Shown: positions 17,444 through 26,052 of the stretch, one piece after another | Layout of the letters: each line of letters begins with the position of its first letter | How positions within the stretch are numbered: the first letter of the stretch is position 1 | Origin: Bacteroidota bacterium | GTDB taxonomy: Bacteria; Bacteroidota; Bacteroidia; Bacteroidales; P3 | Length of the DNA: 62,105 bases | Direction: 5' to 3' | Assembly: GCA_017860255.1 (NCBI GenBank) | Contig: JAFNAR010000029.1 | Location: forward strand, 1 to 62,105 | Made by a program: the position numbers and the translations under genes | Notes under the pieces: model-generated | Told to the model about the DNA's origin: nothing | The model's database searches: none | The model's input: the letters and a program-made list of their open reading frames with translations, nothing else

Positions 17444-17947
17444 TTAATATGCATTCTCATAACTTAAACCCCAATTTTCATTTAAACGGATTAGAGTTTC
17501 TAAATTAATATCCGAAGGATAATTGGCTTTCCATGTATGGATAATGGCTTGGAGTTTCTTTCTGTCATTATCAATAAATGCAATTGTTCCTTTTGCATAG
17601 TAGTACCATGTTTTAGCATCAGTGTCGCCAAAGAGTTTGTAAAATATTGAATAAGTCCGTTTAAAATGCTTTTTAGCCAATTTATTAGAATTAGCCATTG
17701 CAAACATCTGTCCACAATGCCAATTTAGAGAATGTTTATTTATAGCATTATCTGTTTGCAAATAAAAAACAATAAGATTTGCTGCTTCAAGGTACTTTTT
17801 GTCAGCACTCAGTCTATGCCAGCAACAAGTATCGGAGTCAAAATTTTCTTGACTATAAGAAAGAATATGTTTTAATTGGTCATTATAATTTTGAGCAAAA
17901 CAAATTAATGAGGGAAAAACAAATAAAAGAGTTAAAGTTTTTCTCAT
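17444..17947 (-). CDS. secreted hypothetical protein, TPR-like
   Basis: Encodes 167 aa with a signal peptide (ends at CFAQ, about residue 19). The mature part is a set of short helices (AANLIVFYLQ, LAKKHFKRTYSIFYKL, KTWYYYAKGTIAFI, KLQAIIHTWKANYP) with the spacing of a tetratricopeptide-like solenoid. No catalytic motif is visible. It is a stand-alone gene between two AT-rich spacers. Confidence 0.6.
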   Translation of the reverse strand: MRKTLTLLFVFPSLICFAQNYNDQLKHILSYSQENFDSDTCCWHRLSADKKYLEAANLIVFYLQTDNAINKHSLNWHCGQMFAMANSNKLAKKHFKRTYSIFYKLFGDTDAKTWYYYAKGTIAFIDNDRKKLQAIIHTWKANYPSDINLETLIRLNENWGLSYENAY

Positions 17948-18140
17948 AAGAAATGATTTATTTATTTAAAAAATAACTTCTATAAAATATGATGCAATAT
18001 TATGAAAAAAAATCTTTACTCCTATCCTATTTTCAAATATATCTTTCAACAATCAAATTACACAAGAATTACCACTAATTTTTCAAAACTTTAATCTCAC
18101 TAAATCAAGCATTAAAGTATTTTTATAAGGACTTGATGCA

Positions 18141-18159
18141 AAAACAATGGCATTGTTTT
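18141..18159. repeat. single 19-nt palindrome centred on AATGGCATT
   Basis: AAAACAATG-G-CATTGTTTT is a perfect inverted repeat around a central G. Its core AATGGCATT is also the core of the five-copy array at 20767. It lies in the 450-nt gap 17948-18398, which otherwise shows only the promoter at its end. Confidence 0.55.
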
Positions 18160-18360
18160 GAGATTGAAACGAAGCTTAATTAGTTTGAAAGCCTGTTTAT
18201 TTAGTTTAAGATTTTGTTTTTGTAGTTATAAACTTGATTTCACATTACTTTTATTCCTTAATATTGTTGCATATTAGAAATTAATACTAAATACTATTTA
18301 CACTTTTTTGGTTTACAGATTAAAAATCAGTATTAAACTCTCCGTCTAAAATAAAATCTA

Positions 18361-18368
18361 TATCTTTG
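18361..18368 (+). promoter_or_regulatory. -7 element of paralogue 2
   Basis: TATCTTTG at 18361-18368 shows that the in-frame ATG at 18366 is not the start codon and supports the ATG at 18399. The 75 nt around it are similar to the promoter region of the CPBP gene (18745-18821). Confidence 0.6.
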
Positions 18369-18398
18369 CTGGAAAATATTAATAAATCAAAAAAAGGT

Positions 18399-18722
18399 AT
18401 GAATATTCAATTTAGCATAGTAGATATTATTGTTAGCATAGTTGTACTTGCTTTATATTTTGTACTCTACTCTTATAACAAGTTGTACAAAAAACCACAA
18501 AATCCAATTCTTTCCAATAAACAAAACAAATTTACAATAATATTTATTTTGTTGTATATAATTATCTATTATTCAATCTGCATTTATTCATATTTTGATT
18601 ACGAAAAAGAAATGGGAACTCCATACATAATTAAATTCTTCCCACTCACATTCCTTTTCTTTGTATTTTCATCAAGAAAATCAAACAGGAAAGCACTTAA
18701 AGACTTAGAAAAAGACAATTAG
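18399..18722 (+). CDS. small three-helix membrane protein (paralogue 2)
   Basis: About 107 aa starting MNIQFSIVDI; the upstream in-frame ATG at 18366 overlaps the -7 promoter element and is rejected. Three hydrophobic helices and a basic, then acidic tail (RKALKDLEKDN) match the product at 16306, of which this is a diverged duplicate. Its neighbour, the CPBP protease gene, follows 99 nt later behind a similar promoter. Function unknown; a partner or substrate of the protease is a speculation from position. Confidence 0.6.
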   Translation: MNIQFSIVDIIVSIVVLALYFVLYSYNKLYKKPQNPILSNKQNKFTIIFILLYIIIYYSICIYSYFDYEKEMGTPYIIKFFPLTFLFFVFSSRKSNRKALKDLEKDN

Positions 18723-18783
18723 AAACATTATATATTTTTTGTTTTAAAATTAGCATTAAATACTTCTTTTAAAATAGAATCTA

Positions 18784-18791
18784 TATCTTTG
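18784..18791 (+). promoter_or_regulatory. -7 element of the CPBP protease gene
   Basis: TATCTTTG, 31 nt before the ATG. The surrounding sequence repeats the promoter of the upstream small gene with few changes. Confidence 0.5.
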
Positions 18792-18821
18792 CTGAGAAAT
18801 ATTAATTAATCAATAAAAACC

Positions 18822-20042
18822 ATGAACTTAAAGAAAAACTATCGTTATTTATTGGTCATATCTCTTTGCCTTATGGCTTTGGGTGTTTTACTTAGAACAC
18901 TTTTTGACAAGGAACAAGATGTATTTAATGCTCCTGTTTATAAGTTCCTTTTCAACTTACCTTTGGGGTTTGTCCTCTTTTATGTGGTGATTTTTGCTCC
19001 AATTACAGAAGAAATTGCTTTTCGTTCATGGGCTTGTAAGAAGAGAGCATGGATTTGGATTAGTTTTGCGGTTTCTTCTTTATATGTTTTATTAATCAAT
19101 GTTTATGGAGGAATCATATACTCTGTACTATTCTTATTAATAATCTTTTTCCTAAAAGACAAACCCAAACTTAGATTATACTCTTTCCTTATTCTAAGCT
19201 CTATAACCTTTGCTTCTTTGCATTATGGCAACCTTCAACCAAAGAGTTTCTTCCTCTCATTTCCTCAATATGTTGGGATGGGTTTGCTTTTTTCCTATTT
19301 TACACTAAGATTTAATCTTCTCACCTCCATAATTGCTCATGCTTTAAATAATTTTGTTGCTATTGCTGCTCTGGGATTGTTTATTAATTCCGATAAACCA
19401 ATTAATTTTGAAGGCAAGACTTATAAAGCTACTCTTACTAATGCTCCTTTAAAATGGGGTTTAAATACCGTTAGCACAAATGCACTTGGAAGAGAAACAA
19501 TTAGTTTTAAAAATGCCCCACTTGGTTCAATTGCAGAAAGTCTTATTGGTGCATATGACACAAAAACATATTGGATTAAGCAAAATGAGATTTTAAGTTT
19601 CAGAAACTATGACTTGTTGGTAAAACAAAAAGACACAAATAGCTTTATCGATTATAAAATGGTGATTGATGATTTATGTAAATTAGAAGATTTAAAGATT
19701 GACACCATAAAAGAGAAACGTGAGGTTTATGTTCTTAATGTAAAAGAATTGGATAAGATAATTGATAAGAGTGAGGATTGGGATAGCAAAAAACCTCTAA
19801 TTAGAACAACAGTTTTTGCATTATGCGAATCTCTATCAGAAGGCTCAATAGCATCAAGAGAAAAAATTCCAACAATAATACCTCAAAAAGGAGTTTCAAA
19901 TAATTCAATCTGGATTGATTTCAACAAACTATACAAACAAAACACCTTTGAAGAAAAGAAAAATATGCTTTACTCCTCTCATGGCATCACCCTAACAAAG
20001 AAAGATACTCTTGTAAATGTTATTCGAATTAGGGAGAAATAA
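18822..20042 (+). CDS. CPBP-family intramembrane metalloprotease with extra C-terminal domain
   Basis: Encodes 406 aa. The first 190 residues form a membrane domain with all three CPBP (Abi/CAAX-like) motifs: EEIAFR (Glu63, Glu64, Arg68), FASLH (His134) and HALNN (His173, Asn177). These bind the catalytic zinc or activate water. The C-terminal 215 residues are soluble and probably exported. They carry a beta-alpha pattern (FKNAPLGSIAESLIGAY) reminiscent of secretin/TonB short-domain-like folds, which is unusual for CPBP proteases. Bacterial CPBP proteins process prenylated or bacteriocin-type peptides or act as immunity proteins; the substrate here is unknown. Confidence 0.8.
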   Translation: MNLKKNYRYLLVISLCLMALGVLLRTLFDKEQDVFNAPVYKFLFNLPLGFVLFYVVIFAPITEEIAFRSWACKKRAWIWISFAVSSLYVLLINVYGGIIYSVLFLLIIFFLKDKPKLRLYSFLILSSITFASLHYGNLQPKSFFLSFPQYVGMGLLFSYFTLRFNLLTSIIAHALNNFVAIAALGLFINSDKPINFEGKTYKATLTNAPLKWGLNTVSTNALGRETISFKNAPLGSIAESLIGAYDTKTYWIKQNEILSFRNYDLLVKQKDTNSFIDYKMVIDDLCKLEDLKIDTIKEKREVYVLNVKELDKIIDKSEDWDSKKPLIRTTVFALCESLSEGSIASREKIPTIIPQKGVSNNSIWIDFNKLYKQNTFEEKKNMLYSSHGITLTKKDTLVNVIRIREK

Positions 20043-20059
20043 TTTGTAAGAATTATAGT

Positions 20060-20698
20060 ATGAAAAAAATTCTATTATTCACAATATTAATAATTGTAAG
20101 TTTTTCTTTTAGTAGTATTACTCACGAAAAAAATACAAATCCTACTAAAAAACTTAAAGAAGCAACAAGTGTTGAATATACTGATGTTTTTGGAGAACCA
20201 GATACAATGTTTGTTAACTTTAATAATGATAAATTATTGATAACTCCCGAAGGTAAGATTTTTAAAAACAATAAATTATTTATTGACTTGGAAATGGAGG
20301 ATGAATATTTTGAAATAGAGAGTCTCTATTTTATATTTGAGGAAGATTTCATTATTGCTATCTATACTGAAACAGATATGGACTATGCAGGTTCTGTTGC
20401 TAAAATGGTTTCATTAAAAGACAACAAAGTTAAATGGACTTTATATCTTGGAGGATTCAATATGTCAATTCCTCTTTATGATGATAATTTCATTTATGTT
20501 ACTACAATTGGAGGTATTAATAAAATTGATTATAAGAAAGGAAAATTTGATTGGAAATTTGATGATTTATATGATAACGGAAAGTATAATAGTTTTGACC
20601 AACCTATATTTTATAATGATACTCTTATAATCTTCAAATCATATTCTGACACAATAATTGTTGATGATAAAAATAAAAAAATAATTCTAAAACAATAG
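20060..20698 (+). CDS. secreted protein with PQQ/propeller-like repeats
   Basis: Encodes 212 aa with an N-terminal signal peptide (about 1-21). The mature protein has repeating beta segments such as VKWTLYLGG, DDNFIYVTTIGGINKIDYKKG and FDWKFDDL, as in PQQ-like or WD propeller blades. It is short for a full propeller, so it may hold only three or four blades. It starts 17 nt after the CPBP gene stop and is probably co-transcribed with it. No catalytic residues are visible. Confidence 0.6.
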   Translation: MKKILLFTILIIVSFSFSSITHEKNTNPTKKLKEATSVEYTDVFGEPDTMFVNFNNDKLLITPEGKIFKNNKLFIDLEMEDEYFEIESLYFIFEEDFIIAIYTETDMDYAGSVAKMVSLKDNKVKWTLYLGGFNMSIPLYDDNFIYVTTIGGINKIDYKKGKFDWKFDDLYDNGKYNSFDQPIFYNDTLIIFKSYSDTIIVDDKNKKIILKQ

Positions 20699-20766
20699 TA
20701 GATTTATTAAGAATCCAAGTCTGGAATCCTTATCTAAATCTCACCAAACGAAGTTTAATTTTCGTA

Positions 20767-20867
20767 TAATGGCATTATATTCTCGGTTTAATGGCATTAT
20801 ATGGGAAGTATAATGGCATTATATGGATGGTTTAATGGCATTATACTTATCATTTAATGGCATTATA
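20767..20867. repeat. array of five palindromes, 22-nt period
   Basis: TAATGGCATTATA occurs at 20767, 20789, 20811, 20833 and 20855, exactly 22 nt apart, with 9-nt spacers that all differ. Copies 1 and 3 extend to TATAATGGCATTATA, perfect around the central G. The array is in the 460-nt gap between a secreted-protein gene and the hydG operon; outside it, only the hydG promoter and leader hairpin are legible. No cas genes are present. Confidence 0.85.
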
Positions 20868-21016
20868 TCAGTTTTATATCAAGCAAAATTTTTTCTAAAC
20901 AGAATTTCATTAGTTTAAAGCTTTGATTTACTGGTTAAAGGTTTTTATTAATTATCAGGAATAAGTAAGAGATTGAGTTTAATGAAGCTTTTGATAATTT
21001 TTCTACTTAAAAATAA

Positions 21017-21095
21017 TTGATTAAAGAAATCTTTTGTATCTTTGCATCGTATTTGAAACCTGAGTGTAAAGACTTTCTTTATGGGACTCCTTCAC
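21017..21095 (+). promoter_or_regulatory. promoter and leader hairpin of the hydG operon
   Basis: TTG (21017-21019) and TATCTTTG (21037-21044) form a promoter with a 17-nt spacer. The long leader (about 110 nt) contains a hairpin with outer GAGT/ACTC and inner TAAAG/CTTTA pairs (about 21062-21091). A second GAGT near 21100 could compete for the same ACTC. I see no known riboswitch. Confidence 0.45.
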
Positions 21096-21159
21096 AAAGC
21101 GAGTAAAATCAATCTATTAAACAAAAATATTTATTTAATCTAATCCAAAAGTGGAACTA

Positions 21160-21414
21160 ATGGAAAAGAGAATTGGAACAATCTCAATTGTTATTTACGA
21201 TAAAGCGGTAGCTTCTACTGTCAATAGTTTATTGTCAGAGTATTCTGATTCCATATTGGCTCGTCAGGGCTTGCCTCTTTTAGATAAAGGTTTACACATA
21301 ATCACCTTAGTTATTGAATCAACAAGCAACGAAATCAATGCTCTAACTGGTAAGTTGGGAAGATTGGAAAACGTTGAAGTGAAATCTATTTTGGCTAAGG
21401 GAAATAACAGATAA
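21160..21414 (+). CDS. TM1266-family putative iron-only hydrogenase system regulator
   Basis: 84 aa from the ATG at 21160; an in-frame GTG at 21151 is less likely. It is a ferredoxin-like small-molecule-binding fold (TM1266 family, ACT/NikR-C-like) with IGTISIVIYDK at the start and a KLGRLENVEVKSILAK end. Members are found beside [FeFe]-hydrogenase maturation genes and are presumed regulators. Here hydG starts 20 nt downstream, so the pair is one operon. Confidence 0.85.
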   Translation: MEKRIGTISIVIYDKAVASTVNSLLSEYSDSILARQGLPLLDKGLHIITLVIESTSNEINALTGKLGRLENVEVKSILAKGNNR

Positions 21415-21434
21415 AAAATTTAATAAACAAAGAT

Positions 21435-22841
21435 ATGAATATAGCAGAAAGACACAAGAACTTTATTGATAGAGATAAACTCTATGAAATAATTGAAGGA
21501 GAAGCACCAACAGACAGCCAAGTTGATGAAATATTAAACCAAGCCCTAAAACTTAAAGGAATTGGACTGGGAGATGTTGGAGCATTACTTAGAGTGGAAG
21601 ATAGCACACAAATCCATAAGATTATGGAAACTGCTAAAATCATAAAAGAAGATATTTATGGCAAGCGACTTGTTTTGTTTGCTCCTTTATATACTGGAAA
21701 TGTATGTGTAAACAATTGCACTTACTGTTCTTTTCGTAAGGATAACCATTTGATTAAAAGAAAGATTTTAACAATGGATGAAATTGCACAAGAAACTTCT
21801 GCCCTATTAAAACAAGGACATAAAAGAGTGCTTTTGATTTGTGGAGAAAACAATTATAATGGTACTGATTATATGATTGAAGCTCTTAGAACAACTTATG
21901 GAGTTAGAGAAAGAGATGGAAAAGATTATGTAAGAAGAATTAATGTTGAGCTTGCTCCAATGGAAGCTAATGACTTTGCAAGACTTAAAGCCGAAAAGAT
22001 TGGTACTTATGTTTGTTTCCAAGAAACCTACGATGAAGTAATGTATGAAAGATTTCACCCAAAAGGAACACCAAAGGCTGATTATCTTTATCGTTTAACT
22101 GTTATGGATAGAGCAATGGAAGGTGGAATTGATGATGTTGGAATTGGAGCTTTACTTGGATTGATTGATTATAGATTTGAAGTTTTGGCAATGATTGAAC
22201 ATGCTAATCACCTTGAAAGAGCCTTTGGATGCGGACCTCATACTGTTTCTGTTCCAAGAATGGAACCAGCAGTTGGAGCACCAGATTCAGAAAATATTCC
22301 TTCTCCTGTTAGTGATGATGATTTCAAAAAACTTGTTGCCATTATTCGTATTGCACTTCCTTACACTGGAATTATTCTTTCCACAAGAGAAAACGACAAA
22401 ATGAGAAATGAATTAATTAGATATGGAGTTAGTCAGGTTTCAGCAGCATCTAAAACCAATCCAGGTTCATATGCACATGATGAAGAAGGAACAGGAACTC
22501 AATTCTCAACTGGTGACCATAGATCATTGGATGAAGTAATTTCTTCATTGGCAGATGCTGGTTATATTCCTTCATTCTGCACTGGTTGTTATCGTAAGGG
22601 AAGAGTTGGACACGACTTTATGGATTTAGCCAAACCCGGTTTGATTAAAGAATTCTGCTTGCCAAACGCAATGTTTACTTTCCAAGAATACCTTGAAGAC
22701 TTTGCATCAGAAGAAACCAAGAGAAAAGGATTGGCATTAATTGATAAAATGACAAAAGATATTTCGAAACCTCAATTGCAAAAGAAGATTGAAGAAAATC
22801 TTGAAAGCATACACAAAGGACAAAGAGATATTTATTTTTAA
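21435..22841 (+). CDS. hydG: [FeFe]-hydrogenase H-cluster maturase HydG
   Basis: Encodes 468 aa. HydG is a radical SAM tyrosine lyase. It cleaves tyrosine to p-cresol and dehydroglycine and supplies CO and cyanide on iron for the hydrogenase H-cluster. The radical SAM cluster motif is CVNNCTYC (Cys91, Cys95, Cys98). The C-terminal auxiliary cluster is CTGC with a later Cys (Cys382, Cys385, Cys408, CX2CX22C). Full length and all cysteines are intact. HydE, HydF and the hydrogenase itself are not in the window, so they must lie elsewhere. Confidence 0.95.
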   Translation: MNIAERHKNFIDRDKLYEIIEGEAPTDSQVDEILNQALKLKGIGLGDVGALLRVEDSTQIHKIMETAKIIKEDIYGKRLVLFAPLYTGNVCVNNCTYCSFRKDNHLIKRKILTMDEIAQETSALLKQGHKRVLLICGENNYNGTDYMIEALRTTYGVRERDGKDYVRRINVELAPMEANDFARLKAEKIGTYVCFQETYDEVMYERFHPKGTPKADYLYRLTVMDRAMEGGIDDVGIGALLGLIDYRFEVLAMIEHANHLERAFGCGPHTVSVPRMEPAVGAPDSENIPSPVSDDDFKKLVAIIRIALPYTGIILSTRENDKMRNELIRYGVSQVSAASKTNPGSYAHDEEGTGTQFSTGDHRSLDEVISSLADAGYIPSFCTGCYRKGRVGHDFMDLAKPGLIKEFCLPNAMFTFQEYLEDFASEETKRKGLALIDKMTKDISKPQLQKKIEENLESIHKGQRDIYF

Positions 22842-22903
22842 ACAAAATTGATTTGTAACGATATACCTTCAAAAAATTAACTTTCCTCCTAAAAGTTGAT
22901 TTA

Positions 22904-22943
22904 AACTCCAAGAGAACTCCTTATCTCTTGGAGTTTTTTTTTT
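22904..22943 (+). terminator. strong terminator after hydG
   Basis: Perfect 12-bp stem AACTCCAAGAGA (22904-22915) / TCTCTTGGAGTT (22924-22935), 8-nt loop, then a long T run. Confidence 0.85.
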
Positions 22944-23004
22944 GCTGCGGGAAAGATATTTTATTATCATAACCTATTTAAAAGTAAAGATTATAGGTGA
23001 TTTT

Positions 23005-23034
23005 TTGGCATTATAATAAATATTTATATCTTTG
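23005..23034 (+). promoter_or_regulatory. promoter of the ABC-F gene
   Basis: TTG (23005-23007) and TATCTTTG (23027-23034), spacer 19 nt. The spacer contains TGGCATTATA, the half-site of the 22-nt array at 20767. Confidence 0.6.
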
Positions 23035-23058
23035 CAGAAATAAAAAAAGAATACTCTT

Positions 23059-23158
23059 ATGAAGAAAAATAATTAAATGTTGGTTTACTAAACCGACTCC
23101 AGAAGGAAAATTTTAATTTATTCGGTTTAACCTTACCTTTTCAAGGTAAATTTAATTA
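23059..23158 (+). promoter_or_regulatory. attenuator-like leader with two mini-ORFs
   Basis: The transcript first carries two tiny ORFs: ATG at 23059 (MKKNN, stop) and ATG at 23077 (MLVY, stop). The second runs into GGTTTA-C-TAAACC, whose TAAACCGA half (from about 23088) can pair instead with TCGGTTTA about 45 nt on. A further hairpin TTACCTT-TTC-AAGGTAA lies about 10 nt before the ABC-F start. Such leaders are known to induce antibiotic-resistance ABC-F genes when ribosomes stall on the mini-ORF. There is no obvious T-tract, so translational control is as likely as transcriptional. Confidence 0.5.
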
Positions 23159-23164
23159 TTTATT

Positions 23165-24769
23165 ATGAGTATAATTATAAGTGATTTGTCTTATCACTAT
23201 CCAAATCAAAAAAATATATTTGAGCATTTAAGTTTATCTATAAATAATAATTCTAAATGCGGCTTAGTCGGAAATAATGGAAGAGGAAAATCTACATTAT
23301 TAAAACTAATTACGGGTTATTTAAAACCTATTTCAGGTGATATTTATTTAAGCTCCAAACCTATTTATATTCCGCAGCAGATTGAAAGCAATTTTTCAAA
23401 TGTTGCCAATATGCTTGGAGTTGATAAAAAAATCCAAGCTTTAAATGCAATTACCAATGGGAGTATATCTCAAACAGATTTCGATATTCTTGAAGATGAT
23501 TGGGATATTGAAACTAAATGTGAAATTGCTTTAAGTTATTGGGGGTTATCTTATTTAAATCTTAACACTGAAATCAGTCAATTAAGCGGAGGAGAAAGAA
23601 TCAAAGTTTATTTATCAAAACTAAACATTCTTAATCCTAAAATTATTTTATTTGATGAACCTACCAATCATCTAGATTTATCAAGCAGAGAATTACTTTA
23701 TAAGTATATCGAACAAACAAAAGCTACAATGCTTGTAGTAAGTCATGACATAACTCTGCTTAATCAATTAGAAGCAATGTATGAAATATCACATAATGGC
23801 ATCAATCTTTATGGAGGGAACTACTCTTTCTATGAAAATCAAAAAGAGATAGAAGATAATGCTATTATAAATGAAATTAATCATGAGAAAAAGAAAGTCA
23901 ATGAAGCTCAAAAAAAAGCCAGAGAGATAATTCAAAGACAAGCTAAAAGACAATCTCAGGGAAGTAAAAAGAATGTAGAAGTTAGAATTCTTAAAAAAAC
24001 AATAGTAAATAGAGGAGAAAAAACACAAGCAAAACTAAAAGAAAAACATGATAAAATTATCAGTGATAATATTGATAAATTAAAGCAAGTTGAACAGCAA
24101 AGAGAATTATTAAATAAATTAAAGTTTGAATTTGAATACTCTAAACTTCATAAAGGAAAGTTATTAATAAGTGCAAAAGGAATAAACAAGTCATTTGAAG
24201 AGGATAAATATTTATGGTCTTCTTTATTAGACTTTGAACTCTATAGTGGAGAAAGAATACATATTATTGGTAATAATGCAAGTGGTAAAACTACTTTAAT
24301 TAAGTTAATCACAAAACAAATACTTCCTTCATGCGGGAAGATAGAAAATGCTGAATTTAATTATTGGTATTTAGATCAGGATTATTCAATTCTAAACAAC
24401 CAATATACCATTTTGGAAATAGCTCAAAAACATAATAAAAATAATTTAAAGGATTATGAAGTCAAACATCAGTTAACAAGAGCTTTGTTTACAAGTAATC
24501 AATGGGATAAAAAATGTAAAGAATTGAGTGGAGGAGAAAAGATGCGTTTATGTATGTGTTGTATGATAATATCTAACAAATTTACTGACTTGATTATCTT
24601 AGATGAGCCTACAAATAATTTAGATATTTCAAGTTTTAAAATTCTCTTAGAATCAATAAAGAATTATAAAGGAAGTTTGATAATAATATCTCATGATAAA
24701 TATTTCATAGAAGAAATTGGGATAACAAAAGAATACTATATGCCAATAACCTATACTCAAAATAAATAG
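23165..24769 (+). CDS. ABC-F family ATPase (possible ribosome protection)
   Basis: Encodes 534 aa with two ABC domains and no membrane segments. Domain 1 has Walker A GNNGRGKST (Lys42), signature LSGGERIK and Walker B IILFDEPTNHLD. Domain 2 has GNNASGKTT, LSGGEKMRL and LIILDEPTNNLD. The linker (about 225-335) is a charged helical pair as in Vga/Msr/Lsa-type proteins. ABC-F proteins act on the ribosome E site; some displace antibiotics. The isolated position, strong promoter and attenuator-like leader resemble inducible resistance ABC-F genes, but the drug class cannot be inferred. Confidence 0.88.
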   Translation: MSIIISDLSYHYPNQKNIFEHLSLSINNNSKCGLVGNNGRGKSTLLKLITGYLKPISGDIYLSSKPIYIPQQIESNFSNVANMLGVDKKIQALNAITNGSISQTDFDILEDDWDIETKCEIALSYWGLSYLNLNTEISQLSGGERIKVYLSKLNILNPKIILFDEPTNHLDLSSRELLYKYIEQTKATMLVVSHDITLLNQLEAMYEISHNGINLYGGNYSFYENQKEIEDNAIINEINHEKKKVNEAQKKAREIIQRQAKRQSQGSKKNVEVRILKKTIVNRGEKTQAKLKEKHDKIISDNIDKLKQVEQQRELLNKLKFEFEYSKLHKGKLLISAKGINKSFEEDKYLWSSLLDFELYSGERIHIIGNNASGKTTLIKLITKQILPSCGKIENAEFNYWYLDQDYSILNNQYTILEIAQKHNKNNLKDYEVKHQLTRALFTSNQWDKKCKELSGGEKMRLCMCCMIISNKFTDLIILDEPTNNLDISSFKILLESIKNYKGSLIIISHDKYFIEEIGITKEYYMPITYTQNK

Positions 24770-24889
24770 TGCCATTCTTGCATTTTTAAACTAATAAGAT
24801 TTCTTCTCTTATTTTGATTCTATGCATAGATTTAATTTCACTATTTATTGTTATAAAATGACAAAAGCAATATAAACAAAATATTATTG

Positions 24890-24897
24890 TACCTTTG
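24890..24897 (+). promoter_or_regulatory. -7 element of the T9SS cargo gene
   Basis: TACCTTTG, 48 nt before the ATG at 24946; the -33 box is unclear. Confidence 0.4.
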
Positions 24898-24945
24898 GAA
24901 AAAATTTAGAAATAAAAATCATAACAATATTAATCATCAAACATC

Positions 24946-25893
24946 ATGTACATCAAAGCAAATCTCTACAAATTGTTTTTAGGACTTTCTTTTATTCTTT
25001 CAGGTATAACTCTAAATGCTCAAAATTATGAGTATGTACCAATGGTAAAATCTGGCGTACAGATTTGGAGTGATGATTTTGCTTATTACACTCCTGTGGG
25101 TATTTTATATTATTTAAATAGATATGCCTTAACAGAGGAAGACACTATAATTGAAAACGAAACTTATAAGAAACTATATCTATTTAGTGGTAGTGAATTC
25201 GATTCTCTTACGGCCCAATGTATTGGAGGAATAAGAGAAAATGAACAAAAGCAAGTTTTTTTTAAAGGAATTGGTCCAGCATATACAACACAAAGTGGTT
25301 TAATTTGCGATTTTTCTCTTTCTGTTGGAGATACATTTAGCGTAAGAGATGGAATGACTTTTGAAGAATATGGAGCCACTTTTGAAGTAAAAGATATTGA
25401 TACTATTTACTTAGATGGCAAAAGGAAAATGTTTACTATTAGATATTATGACTTTCCTTCTTTAATTGTTGCTCAATGGATAGAGGGAATTGGCAATCGT
25501 GAAGGTTTATTATATAATATGTTTTCTAAAACATTGGGGCTTGACTTTTTGGGTAGAAACCGTTGCTATGAACATAATGGAATTTTACTTTATTCCGATT
25601 ATCCACAAGGAATTGATGATTGCTTTACTCCTGCCCTTAGTTTAAATGATGCTTTATTTGAAGATAATTCAATAACTCTATATCCAAATCCTGCAAACAA
25701 GGAAGTAAATATTTCTTCCCAAAATATAATTAACTCTATTGAAGTGTTTAATTCTCTTGGACAAAAAATTTATCATTCAGATATAAAAGCAAACGAAAAA
25801 TCAATTGATATTAATTCTCTTTCAAAGGGAGTATATATAATAGGAATTAATACTGATAAGGGATATATTAGAAAGAAACTAATAAAGGATTAG
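24946..25893 (+). CDS. T9SS-secreted hypothetical protein
   Basis: Encodes 315 aa: signal peptide (to LNAQ, about residue 26), a beta-rich central domain of unknown function, and a type A T9SS sorting domain (about 238-315). The sorting domain has LYPNPANKEVNI, IEVFNSLGQKIY, and a final KGVYIIGI then KKLIKD. The CTD directs export across the outer membrane and attachment to the surface. It has its own promoter. The central region shows no catalytic motif I recognise. Confidence 0.8.
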   Translation: MYIKANLYKLFLGLSFILSGITLNAQNYEYVPMVKSGVQIWSDDFAYYTPVGILYYLNRYALTEEDTIIENETYKKLYLFSGSEFDSLTAQCIGGIRENEQKQVFFKGIGPAYTTQSGLICDFSLSVGDTFSVRDGMTFEEYGATFEVKDIDTIYLDGKRKMFTIRYYDFPSLIVAQWIEGIGNREGLLYNMFSKTLGLDFLGRNRCYEHNGILLYSDYPQGIDDCFTPALSLNDALFEDNSITLYPNPANKEVNISSQNIINSIEVFNSLGQKIYHSDIKANEKSIDINSLSKGVYIIGINTDKGYIRKKLIKD

Positions 25894-25992
25894 TTCTTAT
25901 ATTAATTTATTATTTAAAAAAAAGTCCCTGATTAATCAAAAATAAACACCGACTTTTTTTCTTTAACTACCGATTATTTTCAAATAAGTGGA

Positions 25993-26043
25993 GTATATTT
26001 TTAAAAATAGTTTAAGGTCTTTAAGGTCATTAGCGTCAATAAT
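25993..26043. repeat. degenerate 9-nt tandem repeat
   Basis: Five successive 9-nt units beginning with TTTAAGGTC drift by a few bases each (TTTAAGGTC, ATTAGCGTC, AATAATGTC). They are located between two convergent genes. A related degenerate 9-nt pattern is found near 50330-50395. Confidence 0.5.
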
Positions 26044-26052
26044 GTCTTTAAA

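Noticed and set aside
20767..20867. CRISPR array
   Set aside because: The repeat is 13 nt and the spacers 9 nt, far below CRISPR sizes, and there are no cas genes.
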